Source: DSPP01 sp964607165
GTDB taxonomy: Bacteria > Zixibacteria > MSB-5A5 > DSPP01
NCBI GenBank assembly: GCA_964607165.1
Contig: CAZSIT010000014.1
Location: 1-51,435 of the forward strand
Length of the DNA stretch: 51,435 nucleotides
Direction: 5' to 3'
In this document: positions 1-7,853 of the stretch, one piece after another
Layout: every line of letters begins with the position of its first letter
Numbering within the stretch: the stretch's first letter is position 1
Translations under genes and position numbers: made by a program
Notes under the pieces: generated by a model
Databases searched by the model: none
Told to the model about the DNA's origin: nothing
The model's input: the letters and a program-made list of their open reading frames with translations, nothing else

Positions 1-2
1 CG

Positions 3-485
3 GCCATCTGGGCCCCCTGGCGGGAGGAGTTTATTCTGGGGAAAAAAGAAAAGGGTTGCATCTTCTGCCGGCGGCTGAAGCGCAAGAACGATCGAAAAGA
101 TTTAATATTGGCGCGCGGCAAAAAAAATTTCGTGATAATGAATCGGTATCCCTACACCAACGGCCATTTGATGGTCGTCCCCTATCGCCACGTGGCGGAG
201 CTTTCGGTGCTCACTTCCGAAGAAGCGCTGGAAATGATGCGGCTGGCCGCCCATTCGGTCGAAGCGCTGAAAAAATCGATTCGTCCCCAAGGCTTCAATC
301 TGGGTATGAATTTAGGACGTTCCGCCGGCGCCGGGGTGGAGGGGCATTTGCACCTGCACATCGTCCCGCGCTGGGCAGGGGATGCCAATTTTATGCCGGT
401 GATTGGCAAAACCAAAGTTTTTTCATTAAGTATGGGAAAAACCTACGATCGGTTGTATCCTCACCTTAACGGTAAGAAAAAATGA
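3..485 (+). CDS. HIT-family hydrolase, 5' end cut by window
   Basis: Histidine-triad nucleotide hydrolase or transferase of the bacterial AP4A-hydrolase-like branch. The reading frame is open from the first bases of the window: it begins AIWAPWREEFILG and continues with a CIFC pair that usually contributes to a zinc site, so the true start lies just upstream. The body has the motif NRYPYTNGHLMVVPYRHV and the catalytic triad HLHLHIVPRW near residue 118 of the visible part. The family acts in the cytosol on dinucleoside polyphosphates or nucleoside phosphoramidates; the exact substrate cannot be read from sequence. Its TGA overlaps the ATG of the next gene (ATGA), so the two are probably translated from one message. 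Confidence 0.93.
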   Translation, partial: AIWAPWREEFILGKKEKGCIFCRRLKRKNDRKDLILARGKKNFVIMNRYPYTNGHLMVVPYRHVAELSVLTSEEALEMMRLAAHSVEALKKSIRPQGFNLGMNLGRSAGAGVEGHLHLHIVPRWAGDANFMPVIGKTKVFSLSMGKTYDRLYPHLNGKKK

Positions 486-1969
486 GCCGGAAAATACCGA
501 CCAAAACCCAGCTGATTGAGTTGGTAAAAAAATACAAAACCAACCAGAAGATCGGCGACGCTTTGGGTGGAGTGCCGGAGTATCTGGTATCCTACTGGCT
601 GCGAAAAAAGAACGTTCCAAAAATTGCCGAACCAAAATTCTCCCGCTTTCAGATTCAATCGGTTTGGGAGGAAACCGGCTCGGACTCCAAGGCCGGCGCC
701 CAGCTGGGAATTTCCAAAGCCGCTTTTTATCGCTGGCGGCGGGTGCACGGCATTACCGAAAAGCCGAAAGCCATCAAACTTCACCAATTGGATTTAGGCA
801 TCGGTTTATCCCGCCGGGATAGCTACACCAAAGCCACCGTCACCGAACAGGTGCTTTCTGCAAAACTGAAAGGAAAGGAGTTTCAAGTCGGAGACCGTCT
901 GGAGATTTTCCCCGATCAAGCCGTTGTCGGGTTTTTTCCGGAAGAAATAGCCGCTTGGCCGGAATCAGAACGTTCGTATCCGGTCGCTCTTTTCGAATAT
1001 TTCAATCCTCTGCAAAGACCCGTTTCACGTTTACGGCAGATGAGAGAAAGACCAGACCAGCGGATTTTCTCGGCAACCGATGGCGTTTTTCACCAGTTGC
1101 TTTTTGAGGAACATATCCCCCGCCCGTTCGAACTGGTGGCCTGCTCTGGTTACCATCTTTCTGCCTTGGGAGCAACCGGAGCGGCGGTCTTCCCGGCTGA
1201 AAGGGAAGCGGTAATCTCCGGCGCAAAAATTTCAGTCATGGTTCCCAAGGTTTACCAAATCGTTTTGAGCGGAAAATTACCCTCCGGTTGCACGGTAACC
1301 GACCTGGCGCTCTATCTGCAGAAAAAGGTTCCAGCCGATTGGGACTCGCAGGGCGTTGTGGAGATGTTAGGAGATGGAGTGGACGCCCTTTCCCCCGAAC
1401 AGCGTTTTAATCTGGCCAATATGGCTGGAGAGCTGCCGTTTAAGACCGCCATCGTAGCTGTTCAAAAGCCCTTGGTGCAAGGTTCGCGGTTGGGGGACTG
1501 GGAAGTTGGGCGGTTGGAAGTGAATCTTTCTAAAATTGAACCGCAGATTTATCGCTACCCGGAAGGAAAAACCGGCGAACTTTTGTCCGCCCACCTGGGG
1601 AAACCGGTGGAACGGGTCTTTATCGGCGGCTGCCAGAACGGCTGCCTCGAGGATTTAGAACTGGCGGCAAAATTATTGGAGGATAGAAACGTAGCTTTCG
1701 GCGTGGAGCTTTCTATTTTTCCCGCCTCACGCACGGTGTATCGAAGAGCGCTGCGGAAAGGAATTCTGGACGCTTTTGTGGCGGCGGGAGCGATGATTTA
1801 TCCGCCGGGAAGCTATCCGGTCTCGTGGAACGGAAAAATTTTCGCCACTATGGATAAGGCCTGCCTGGATTACGTCAAACCGGAAAATGTTTTGGCCGGC
1901 TCTTTCCTGGTGGGTTTGGCTTCCGCTTTGACCGGGGAGTTGACGGATCCGAAAAGTTTGTTCCGTTAA
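482..1969 (+). CDS. Aconitase/LeuC-fold protein with two N-terminal HTH units and lost Fe-S ligands
   Basis: 495 residues. Residues about 5-45 and 53-92 look like two related helix-turn-helix units (each ends in YWLRKK or YRWRRV-type recognition helices). Residues about 115-490 follow the aconitase/3-isopropylmalate dehydratase large-subunit fold: LSGKLPSGCTVTDLALYL, MLGDGVDALSPEQRFNLANM and VFIGGCQNGCLEDLELAAKL are recognisable family blocks. C384 matches the first cluster cysteine, but the later CxxC pair is replaced: the segment AGAMIYPPGSYPV has Ser and Val where the family has Cys. The [4Fe-4S] cluster, and so dehydratase activity, is unlikely. I infer a ligand-sensing DNA-binding protein derived from a dehydratase. 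It shares ATGA overlap with the HIT gene. No leuD-like small subunit is nearby. Specific function unknown. Confidence 0.8.
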   Translation: MSRKIPTKTQLIELVKKYKTNQKIGDALGGVPEYLVSYWLRKKNVPKIAEPKFSRFQIQSVWEETGSDSKAGAQLGISKAAFYRWRRVHGITEKPKAIKLHQLDLGIGLSRRDSYTKATVTEQVLSAKLKGKEFQVGDRLEIFPDQAVVGFFPEEIAAWPESERSYPVALFEYFNPLQRPVSRLRQMRERPDQRIFSATDGVFHQLLFEEHIPRPFELVACSGYHLSALGATGAAVFPAEREAVISGAKISVMVPKVYQIVLSGKLPSGCTVTDLALYLQKKVPADWDSQGVVEMLGDGVDALSPEQRFNLANMAGELPFKTAIVAVQKPLVQGSRLGDWEVGRLEVNLSKIEPQIYRYPEGKTGELLSAHLGKPVERVFIGGCQNGCLEDLELAAKLLEDRNVAFGVELSIFPASRTVYRRALRKGILDAFVAAGAMIYPPGSYPVSWNGKIFATMDKACLDYVKPENVLAGSFLVGLASALTGELTDPKSLFR

Positions 1970-1983
1970 TATCTAAAGTGGTT

Positions 1984-2051
1984 TCGGTGGCGCACATTGG
2001 TTTTTGAAATGTGCGCCTGCGCCGAATACTAAAACCATTCGGCGCCACCGA
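1984..2051. repeat. Two-hairpin palindromic element between convergent genes
   Basis: Outer stem TCGGTGG (1984-1990) pairs with CCACCGA (2045-2051). Inside are two perfect 9-bp hairpins: GCGCACATT (1990-1998) with AATGTGCGC (2008-2016), and GCGCCGAAT (2019-2027) with ATTCGGCGC (2037-2045), each with a 9-nt loop. It lies between the convergent aconitase-like and DUF58 genes, where it could also stop transcription, though no long T-tract follows. The layout is the same as the elements at 4269-4373 and 4910-5010. Confidence 0.8.
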
Positions 2052-2066
2052 TGAAAGATTGAGCTC

Positions 2067-2963
2067 TTAAAACAACCGCTCCCGCTTGGCGATATAGCCA
2101 AAAAGGGCGCGATCGAAGGGCATCGAAGTATCTAAAAGCTGGTAGTCGATTAAATTTTTACGGCACTCGGAAAGGTAATGGTGGGAAAAGGCCTCGACCG
2201 CTTCTTGGTATTCCCGCCGCACCTGCCAGGGAAGCGTGTTAATCTGCTCGCCGGTCTCCATATCCTCAAAAATCGCTTCTTTATGGAAAGCAAAAGTCCG
2301 TTCCATCGGGTCGAGAATATGAAAAACTATAACTTCGTGACCCTTGTGGCGGAAATGTTTGAGCCCAAATAGCACTTCATCCGGATTGTCGAGCAAATCG
2401 GACAGCAAAATCACCAGCCCTCGGCGCTGGATGCGCTCGGCCATTTGGTGCAAAGTCGGGGCGGTATGGGTTTTGGAAGAAGGGGCGGTATTTTCTAAAG
2501 TTGTCAGCAAAGGGCCAAGATGCACCCGTTTGGAACTGGGCGGCAGATAGCTTTTGATGGCCTGGTCGAAGGTCACCATCCCGACGGCATCCTTTTGCCG
2601 GATTAAAAGATAAGCCAGTGAAGCGGTCAGATAGGAGGCATACTCAAACTTGGAAATCTTCTTGGAGGTGTAGGCCATCGAATTGGAACAGTCCAAAAGC
2701 AGATACGCCTTAAGATTGGTTTCCTCCTCGAATTCTTTGACGAAGTAGCGGTCGCGTTTGGCGTAGATTTTCCAGTCTAAATTTTTAACCGAATCGCCGG
2801 ACATATAGGGGCGGTGCTCGGCGAACTCCACCGAAAAGCCGTGATACGGGCTTTTGTGCAGGCCGGTGATAAACCCTTCCACAATCAGGCGGGCCTTGAA
2901 CTCCAGCCCCTTGATTTTGGAAATTGCTTCCGGAAAGAGGAATTTTCTGGAGGTTTCAGGCAT
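2067..2963 (-). CDS. DUF58 domain protein (vWA-like, MoxR partner)
   Basis: 298 residues, full length for the family. The signature block HRPYMSGDSVKNLDWKIYAK (around residues 50-69) is the DUF58 hallmark, followed by a vWA-like core with LLLDCSNSMAY (a DxSxS metal-site motif) and VILLSDLLD. These proteins are encoded with MoxR AAA+ ATPases and are thought to work with them in metal insertion or assembly of envelope or extracytoplasmic proteins; the precise client here is unknown. It lies downstream of the moxR-like gene on the same strand, separated by 184 bp holding a dispersed repeat, and is probably in the same operon. No strong ribosome site precedes the ATG at 2963. Confidence 0.92.
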   Translation of the reverse strand: MPETSRKFLFPEAISKIKGLEFKARLIVEGFITGLHKSPYHGFSVEFAEHRPYMSGDSVKNLDWKIYAKRDRYFVKEFEEETNLKAYLLLDCSNSMAYTSKKISKFEYASYLTASLAYLLIRQKDAVGMVTFDQAIKSYLPPSSKRVHLGPLLTTLENTAPSSKTHTAPTLHQMAERIQRRGLVILLSDLLDNPDEVLFGLKHFRHKGHEVIVFHILDPMERTFAFHKEAIFEDMETGEQINTLPWQVRREYQEAVEAFSHHYLSECRKNLIDYQLLDTSMPFDRALFGYIAKRERLF

Positions 2964-2980
2964 TGAAAGAAATACTCATT

Positions 2981-3106
2981 TTGTCATGTTGAGCGAAGCG
3001 AAACATCTGGGCGGGGTTGTTGGGAGCACCACACAGCCCCCACCCAGATTCTTCCCTGGCCGAATCCGAGCTTCGGCTCGGGCAGGCACTTCGCCCAGAA
3101 TGACAG
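2981..3106. repeat. Dispersed imperfect inverted repeat (GTCAT...ATGAC type)
   Basis: Element starting TGTCATGTTGAGCGAAGCG and ending CGCCCAGAATGACA, with inverted ends and an internal hairpin CGAGC-TTCG-GCTCG. The part CCTGGCCGAATCCGAGC... reappears in reverse orientation around the second assembly gap (10879-11012), so it is a multi-copy intergenic repeat. It separates the DUF58 and MoxR genes. Confidence 0.75.
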
Positions 3107-3147
3107 TTGTGGATTTTTAGCTTGAATTCCCGATTGGGCACAAAAAG

Positions 3148-4152
3148 TTACTCTTTGACGTCCGCAAGCAACCGGTTGATGACTTCGGTTGTTCCTACTC
3201 CATCCGCTTCGGCGTTGAAGGAAGTTACGATGCGGTGGCGCAGGACCGGATGGGCGCAGAAGCGGACGTCTTCAATCGAGGGGGAAAAGCGGCCGGAGAG
3301 GATTGCCTTCACCTTGGAACCCAGAATCATATACTGCGAGGCGCGCGGGCCGGCTCCCCAGGAAACCCAGTTTTTGATATACTCGTATGTGCCGTTTTCC
3401 ACCGGACGGGTGGCTCTTGCCAGCCGCACGGCATATTGAATAATCGAGTCGGCCACCGGCACTTTGCGCACTAACTTTTGCAAGGATAGAATCTCTTCCG
3501 CCGACATCACTTTGGTCAGGGCCACGTCCATTGCGGAAGTGGTGGTGCGGACGATAGTCTCCTCATCCTTGTCGGTCGGATAGCCAATCAAAACGTTGAA
3601 CATAAAGCGGTCCAACTGCGCTTCCGGCAAAGGATAAGTTCCTTCCTGCTCAATCGGGTTCTGGGTGGCCAGAACGAAGAAGGGCAAATCGAGCGGAAAG
3701 GTCTGTCCGGCGGCGGTGACTTCGTATTCCTGCATCGCCTGTAACAACGCCGCCTGCGTTTTGGGCGGGGTGCGGTTGATTTCGTCGGCCAGAATGATAT
3801 TGCCGAAAATCGGCCCTTTGACGAAGCGGAAAAAACGTTTGCCGGTGGTTTTGTCCTCTTCCAAAATCTCTCCACCGGTAATGTCGGAAGGCATTAAATC
3901 GGGGGTGAACTGGATGCGGGAAAATTTCAAATCCAGTACTTTTGCCAGCGTGGAAATCAGAAGCGTTTTGGCCAGCCCCGGCACGCCGATTAAGAGGCAG
4001 TGCCCCCCGGCCAGAAGGGCGATTAAAAGCTCTTCGATTACCTCTTTTTGGCCGACGATGACTTTGGCCACTTCGGCGTCGATTGTTTCTTTAGCTTCTT
4101 TTAAGCGGCGCGCCGCTTCGATATCGGATTTGGCAATCTCTTTTTCAGTCAT
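3148..4152 (-). CDS. MoxR-family AAA+ ATPase
   Basis: 334 residues. Walker A is GVPGLAKT, Walker B NIILADEINRTPPKTQ, followed by LLQAMQEYEVTAAG, LATQNPIEQEGTYPLPEAQL (sensor 1) and LDRFMF (arginine-finger region), then the C-terminal lid domain with WGAGPRASQ. All are diagnostic of MoxR. It acts as a cytoplasmic chaperone-like ATPase together with DUF58/vWA partners, here the downstream gene. The ATG at 4152 is preceded by AAGGTG at good spacing. Only these two members of the usual MoxR locus are present; the membrane vWA/BatA-type genes are not seen next to them, so the client complex is unclear. Confidence 0.95.
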   Translation of the reverse strand: MTEKEIAKSDIEAARRLKEAKETIDAEVAKVIVGQKEVIEELLIALLAGGHCLLIGVPGLAKTLLISTLAKVLDLKFSRIQFTPDLMPSDITGGEILEEDKTTGKRFFRFVKGPIFGNIILADEINRTPPKTQAALLQAMQEYEVTAAGQTFPLDLPFFVLATQNPIEQEGTYPLPEAQLDRFMFNVLIGYPTDKDEETIVRTTTSAMDVALTKVMSAEEILSLQKLVRKVPVADSIIQYAVRLARATRPVENGTYEYIKNWVSWGAGPRASQYMILGSKVKAILSGRFSPSIEDVRFCAHPVLRHRIVTSFNAEADGVGTTEVINRLLADVKE

Positions 4153-4268
4153 TTTTCACCTTGCTATCGTCCTACTTCTTACTTATCGGTTCTCCCCTAC
4201 GTTCCTATTATACGCTTCAAAAGAGCGGAAGCAAGGGGAAATTCAACACAAAATATTCACATTCATAC

Positions 4269-4373
4269 GTGGCGCAGGTTAAGTTCTACCTAACCTGCGT
4301 TTCTCGATTCAGCACTGCACCAAGACAAACGCAGGGTACGCCCCGGCAAGCCGAGGGCTTTATCCTGCGCCAC
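4269..4373. repeat. REP/BIME-like element, left of RAYT
   Basis: Starts GTGGCGCAGG and ends CCTGCGCCAC. Holds hairpin 1, CGCAGGTTA (4273-4281) with TAACCTGCG (4291-4299), and hairpin 2, CGCAGGGTA (4330-4338) with TATCCTGCG (4361-4369), with a smaller GC-rich hairpin inside its loop. Same orientation and nearly the same sequence as the copy at 4910-5010 on the other side of the transposase gene. Confidence 0.9.
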
Positions 4374-4379
4374 ACTTAC

Positions 4380-4880
4380 CTACGCGTTTGTCGTTAAGTA
4401 TTTCTGCAAATCGGTTTCGTGTTTTGGGCAGGCCGATGAAAAGGCATAATCCTCCGGCTTTTCCGACAAACCGGCTTTAACTGGATTCCAATGAATGTAG
4501 TCGATCGCTTTGGCGAACTCCTCTTCGCTGCGGATAATCCGGTCATAGAACCGGCGTTCCCAAAGCACTCCTTTGATTTTGTTCCTTTTATGGATTTCTC
4601 TCGATGAGCGGCGTTTCAGTTTATGGAGAACTGTGCTTAAATTTTCGGGAGGAACGGGAAGAAATATAAAATGCAGATGGTTGGGCATTACAACAAAAGC
4701 ATACAGCTTGAGCTTGTTTTCCTCGCGAAGAGCGCAAAGCAAATCGATTAAAATTTGAGCGTTTTCAGCATTTTGAAATACCGGCACTTTATTTTTGGTG
4801 GAGGTCGTGGCAAATACAATTCTATCCGGCAGATAATACCTGCGGAGGTTGGAGATTTTCTTTGGTTTCGTTTTTGCCAT
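4380..4880 (-). CDS. REP-associated tyrosine transposase (RAYT, Y1_Tnp)
   Basis: 166 residues. HUH nuclease of the IS200-like Y1 superfamily, single-copy RAYT type: VVMPNHLHFIF holds the HUH-like metal-binding histidines (HLH), ALREENKLKLYAF lies before it, and YIHWNPVKAGL with DYAFSS is the conserved C-terminal signature. In VLWERRFYDRIIRSEEEF the Tyr of FYDR is the likely catalytic residue. RAYTs cut single-stranded REP hairpins and are thought to spread them. The gene sits exactly between two BIME-like repeats, which are its likely substrate. No insertion-sequence terminal repeats of other types are seen. Confidence 0.93.
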   Translation of the reverse strand: MAKTKPKKISNLRRYYLPDRIVFATTSTKNKVPVFQNAENAQILIDLLCALREENKLKLYAFVVMPNHLHFIFLPVPPENLSTVLHKLKRRSSREIHKRNKIKGVLWERRFYDRIIRSEEEFAKAIDYIHWNPVKAGLSEKPEDYAFSSACPKHETDLQKYLTTNA

Positions 4881-4909
4881 ATATCGAATATATCATTTAA
4901 CGCGAGGGT

Positions 4910-5010
4910 GTGGCGCAGGTTAAGTTTTATCTAACCTGCGCTTTGCTGGCGGCGCGGAAGAAAAACCGCAGGATACATCCCGCCAAAGGCGGGACTTTAT
5001 CCTGCGCCAC
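4910..5010. repeat. REP/BIME-like element, right of RAYT
   Basis: Second copy of the flanking element. Hairpin 1 is CGCAGGTTA (4914-4922) with TAACCTGCG (4932-4940); hairpin 2 is CGCAGGATA (4967-4975) with TATCCTGCG (4998-5006), with an inner hairpin CCCGCC-AAA-GGCGGG. Ends GTGG and CCAC as in the left copy. Differences between copies keep the stems paired. Confidence 0.9.
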
Positions 5011-5083
5011 AAATGCCCTGAATACGCTCGAAAAAGCGGGAAGCAAGGGAAAATTGGAGAGGGTTGATCGACCTGTTTTTGTA

Positions 5084-5110
5084 GTGCGGGATGGTTTTAG
5101 AATCCCGCAC
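5084..5110. repeat. Intergenic hairpin, 9-bp perfect stem
   Basis: GTGCGGGAT pairs with ATCCCGCAC around a 9-nt loop. It lies in the 241-bp space between the right REP element and the lipoprotein gene; apart from the hairpin I see nothing coding there. No T-tract, so a repeat rather than a terminator. Confidence 0.6.
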
Positions 5111-5251
5111 GCCTTACGGGTTACGGGCTGACCAGTTAGCCTAAGACCAACCCGTACTGTGGCGTTCGAAAATTTCTTTGGTGAGGTGGAATTGAGCGGT
5201 TCTCGTCATTAAACTTTGGACTTTTAGCTTTTCAAGGGGGTTATGGTTCGA

Positions 5252-5695
5252 CTAGGGTACGAACCTTATAATGACAGCTTTTGCAAAAGGCACGTCGTAG
5301 TTGGATACCAAACCTGTTTTAGGGTCGATTGATCCGACTTCCGTTTTTTCCCCAAAACCTTGCAAAATTATGGCATCTCCACCAAGTTGCGAGGCTTTCT
5401 CTTTAACCGCTTTTAACGCTCCCTTTTTTGTTGAGAACCAGCCACCGGAATAATCAACGAGTTTGATCTGGATAAAAGTTGTATCCGGTTTTTCACCGAA
5501 AACTTGAATTTTATCCGGAGGCGTTCGATAGGGATATGACTTTTCATCCCCTAACGGTATCGTGCTCATAGAGGAACAACTTAGCAGCAAGAAGCCGAAA
5601 AAGAGGGCTGTCAGACACAGGAGGTGTTTAGTTCCCCTACATGCCTCTTGAGTGGAATTTAGAAATATAGTCTTGGCCGAAGACACGCTTGGCAC
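5252..5695 (-). CDS. Small lipoprotein, RcsF-like or heavy-metal-binding-like fold, unknown role
   Basis: 147 residues from a GTG at 5695 (a second GTG is at 5686). A hydrophobic stretch LTALFFGFLLLSC ends in a lipobox with Cys near residue 40, so the mature protein is probably lipid-anchored in the envelope. The n-region before it is long, and the real start may be further in. The mature part has the block ALKAVKEKASQLGGDAIIL, common in small lipoproteins with an RcsF/YbjQ-like alpha-beta unit, and ends in AKAVIIRFVP. No catalytic motif. It is monocistronic on the minus strand with no informative neighbours. Confidence 0.75.
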   Translation of the reverse strand: MPSVSSAKTIFLNSTQEACRGTKHLLCLTALFFGFLLLSCSSMSTIPLGDEKSYPYRTPPDKIQVFGEKPDTTFIQIKLVDYSGGWFSTKKGALKAVKEKASQLGGDAIILQGFGEKTEVGSIDPKTGLVSNYDVPFAKAVIIRFVP

Positions 5696-5842
5696 CAGCC
5701 TTCAAAACTGAATGACTCTCAAACACGTATCAAGCCACATACTTATAGTATATACTAAAAAAAGCGCAAGTGCAATTAAGCTCTTTTCCACTTTTCAGGT
5801 CTGTATTTTCCACCCTTGGTAAACTTACTGGCTGGTTTGAAT

Positions 5843-7039
5843 TCATTCCAGCAGCCCCACCAGCTCCACGTGAAAAGTATGCGGATACATATCGACCGGG
5901 ATGACGCGGAATAGTTTGTAACCGCCTTCAGCGAAAAGTTTGGCGTCGCGAGCGAAGGTGGTGGGGTTGCAGGAGACGTAAACAATCTTTTCAGCGCCCA
6001 AAGGTAAAACGTCCCGGATAACTTTGGGATGCAAGCCAGCGCGGGGCGGGTCGAGGATAACCCGGTTGAATTTTCGGCCTTCCAGCCGATACTGCTTGGC
6101 AATTTTGCGGGCTTCGCCAACTGTAAAGCGGGCGTTCTCAATTCTATTTTCTTTCTTATTCTTCTCCGCCATTGCAATCGCCTCCGGCACTATTTCCACC
6201 CCTTCCACTTCTTTGGCATAAGGGGAAACAAAAAGGGAAATGGCGCCGGCGCCGCAGTATAAATCCAGCACGGTTTCCCTGCCCGTTAGACTCGCACATT
6301 CCAGCGCTTTTTGATACAGGTTTTCGGCCTGGCGGCTGTTGGTCTGCAAAAAAGTTTTGGCGGAAAGATAGAAATAAAACCGGCCGATTTTTTCCTTGAT
6401 ATAAGGCTGGCCGAAAAGGACGATTTCCTCCTCTCCGGTAGCCACCTGCGCCTTGGTGGGGTTGACCAAATGCAGAACGGAGACGATTTGGGGAAAATTT
6501 TGGACCATCTCCTCCGCCCACGCTTTTAGGTTGGCTTCTCCTTGGGCGGTGACTAAAACCACCATTACTTCGCCGGTGTTTTTCCCTTCACGAATCACAA
6601 GAAAGCGCAAAAAACCTTGGTGGGTGTGCCAGTTGTAGCCCGGCAGCCCGGCGCGTTTGAAATAGTCCCGGCAGAAAGTGACAATTTGGTTGGAAAGTTC
6701 GGACTGCAGGAAGCAGGCCTGCAAATCAAACATTTTTTCGAACCTCCCGCGCTCGTGCAGACCTAAAACCAGTTGGCCGTTTTCATCCGCGAAGGAAAAT
6801 TCCATCTTGTTTCGGTAGAAAAAAATATCGGGAGAAGGAATAATCGGTTCCAATGGCGGGTCGGTAAAGCCGCCCAACTTTTGCAAACTTTCGCGCACCA
6901 GATTTTCTTTTTGTTCCAGTTGTTTTTGATAGTCAAAATCCTGATAGACGCATCCGCCGCAGATGCCAAAATGAGAGCAACGGGGAACCACCCGGTCAGA
7001 TAAAGGTGAAAGAACTTCGAGAAGCCGTCCCTCAAGAAA
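5843..7039 (-). CDS. RNA m5U methyltransferase, RumA/RlmD type, 5' end in gap
   Basis: SAM-dependent uracil-5 methyltransferase acting on 23S rRNA or tRNA. Fe-S cysteines lie in RCSHFGICGGCVYQ plus DLQACFL; the SAM site is VLDLYCGAGAISL; ILDPPRAGL and the catalytic YVSCNPTTFARD follow. A GTG exists at 6991, but the frame stays open upstream to the gap edge and reads FLEGRLLEVLSPLSDR, which is the typical end of the TRAM domain before the iron-sulfur motif, so the true start is inside the run of N. The missing part is probably the first 40-60 residues. No operon partner is certain because of the gap. Confidence 0.94.
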   Translation of the reverse strand, partial: FLEGRLLEVLSPLSDRVVPRCSHFGICGGCVYQDFDYQKQLEQKENLVRESLQKLGGFTDPPLEPIIPSPDIFFYRNKMEFSFADENGQLVLGLHERGRFEKMFDLQACFLQSELSNQIVTFCRDYFKRAGLPGYNWHTHQGFLRFLVIREGKNTGEVMVVLVTAQGEANLKAWAEEMVQNFPQIVSVLHLVNPTKAQVATGEEEIVLFGQPYIKEKIGRFYFYLSAKTFLQTNSRQAENLYQKALECASLTGRETVLDLYCGAGAISLFVSPYAKEVEGVEIVPEAIAMAEKNKKENRIENARFTVGEARKIAKQYRLEGRKFNRVILDPPRAGLHPKVIRDVLPLGAEKIVYVSCNPTTFARDAKLFAEGGYKLFRVIPVDMYPHTFHVELVGLLE

Positions 7040-7139
7040 NNNNNNNNNNNNNNNNNNNNNNNNNNNNNNNNNNNNNNNNNNNNNNNNNNNNNNNNNNNNN
7101 NNNNNNNNNNNNNNNNNNNNNNNNNNNNNNNNNNNNNNN
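7040..7139. other. Assembly gap (100 N)
   Basis: Exactly 100 N, a placeholder length. It hides the start of the methyltransferase gene. The right flank begins GGTTCGCCCCTAC, resembling the arm of the hairpin repeat at 33336-33359 (TGCCCCTAC), so a repeat may have broken the assembly here. Confidence 0.97.
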
Positions 7140-7162
7140 GGTTCGCCCCTACAAAATCAAAT

Positions 7163-7555
7163 CTATTTGATGGCTTTCCAAATTCCCGGCGTGGCGATTT
7201 CCAAAACGTTGCCGGAGGGGTCACGGAAGTAAAAGGAGCGCACGTTTGGGTCGCTTTTGTCCCAGATTCTTTCCTCTTCGATTTTCACGCCCTTTTCAGC
7301 CACATACTTTTTCCAGAACTCATATTCTTCAAATGGCACTTCGAAAGCCATATGACCCGGCCCGGTGGTGCCGTGGGGTGGGGGAGATTTTTGTTTTATC
7401 GTTGTGGGAGCGTGGAAAAGCAAGAGCACATCTTCACCGACAACAAAGGAACCTCCTTTTCCGGTAAGCCCCAAGACTTCGCCGTAAAACTTTTTGGCGG
7501 CGGTCATATCTTCAACATATAGCGCGGTTTCGAGAATGTGCGTAAGCTTGGGCAC
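7163..7555 (-). CDS. VOC (glyoxalase/bleomycin-resistance) family protein
   Basis: 130 residues from a GTG at 7555. Two beta-alpha-beta-beta-beta units of the vicinal oxygen chelate fold: LETALYVEDMTAAKKFYGEVLGL opens the first, and HMAFEVPFEEYEFWKKYV with SFYFRDPSGNVLEI the second. His and Glu residues at the usual metal positions (HI in the first strand, H of GHMAF, E of VLEI) are present, so a metal-dependent enzyme is possible; the substrate is not evident. It is the last gene of a minus-strand operon, two bases after the stop of the small Ala-rich protein. Confidence 0.88.
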   Translation of the reverse strand: MPKLTHILETALYVEDMTAAKKFYGEVLGLTGKGGSFVVGEDVLLLFHAPTTIKQKSPPPHGTTGPGHMAFEVPFEEYEFWKKYVAEKGVKIEEERIWDKSDPNVRSFYFRDPSGNVLEIATPGIWKAIK

Positions 7556-7557
7556 GG

Positions 7558-7851
7558 TTAAGAGGGAATCCAGATTTTTTCGGCCCAGACCAGCTCGGCG
7601 CTCCCTAAGGGCAAAACCGAAGGGGATTCGGTGTAGAAGAAAAACCCCTTAACGTTGGTCAAGTATTTAAAGTTTCGGTTCCAAAAGGTCCCTTTGGCAC
7701 CGATGACCAGCGAGGACTCGGTTTTGGCCAAAAGCCGCAGGAAAACTTCCGGCTTTACCTGCACGATGGCGCCCATTGCCTTGGTGGCTCGGGCCATTGC
7801 GGCCGCCGCGGCTCCCGCAGCGGTGGTGGCAGCTACTGCACCATTAGACAT
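7558..7851 (-). CDS. Small Ala-rich protein of unknown function
   Basis: 97 residues. An Ala/Gly-rich N-terminal segment (about residues 4-22) is followed by a compact region with AIVQVKPEVFLRLLAKTESSLVIGAKG and KYLTNVKGFFFYTESPSVLPL and a C-terminal AEKIWIP. I believe similar proteins occur as uncharacterised ORFs in many bacteria, but I cannot name a family. The ATG at 7851 has a perfect AGGAGG that lies inside the last two Arg codons of the upstream thioesterase gene, so translation is tightly coupled. No transmembrane helix is convincing. Confidence 0.8.
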   Translation of the reverse strand: MSNGAVAATTAAGAAAAAMARATKAMGAIVQVKPEVFLRLLAKTESSLVIGAKGTFWNRNFKYLTNVKGFFFYTESPSVLPLGSAELVWAEKIWIPS

Positions 7852-7853
7852 AT

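Noticed and set aside
6763..7224. Minus-strand frame running through the first assembly gap
   Set aside because: It exists only because N was translated; the methyltransferase and VOC genes explain both flanks in other frames.
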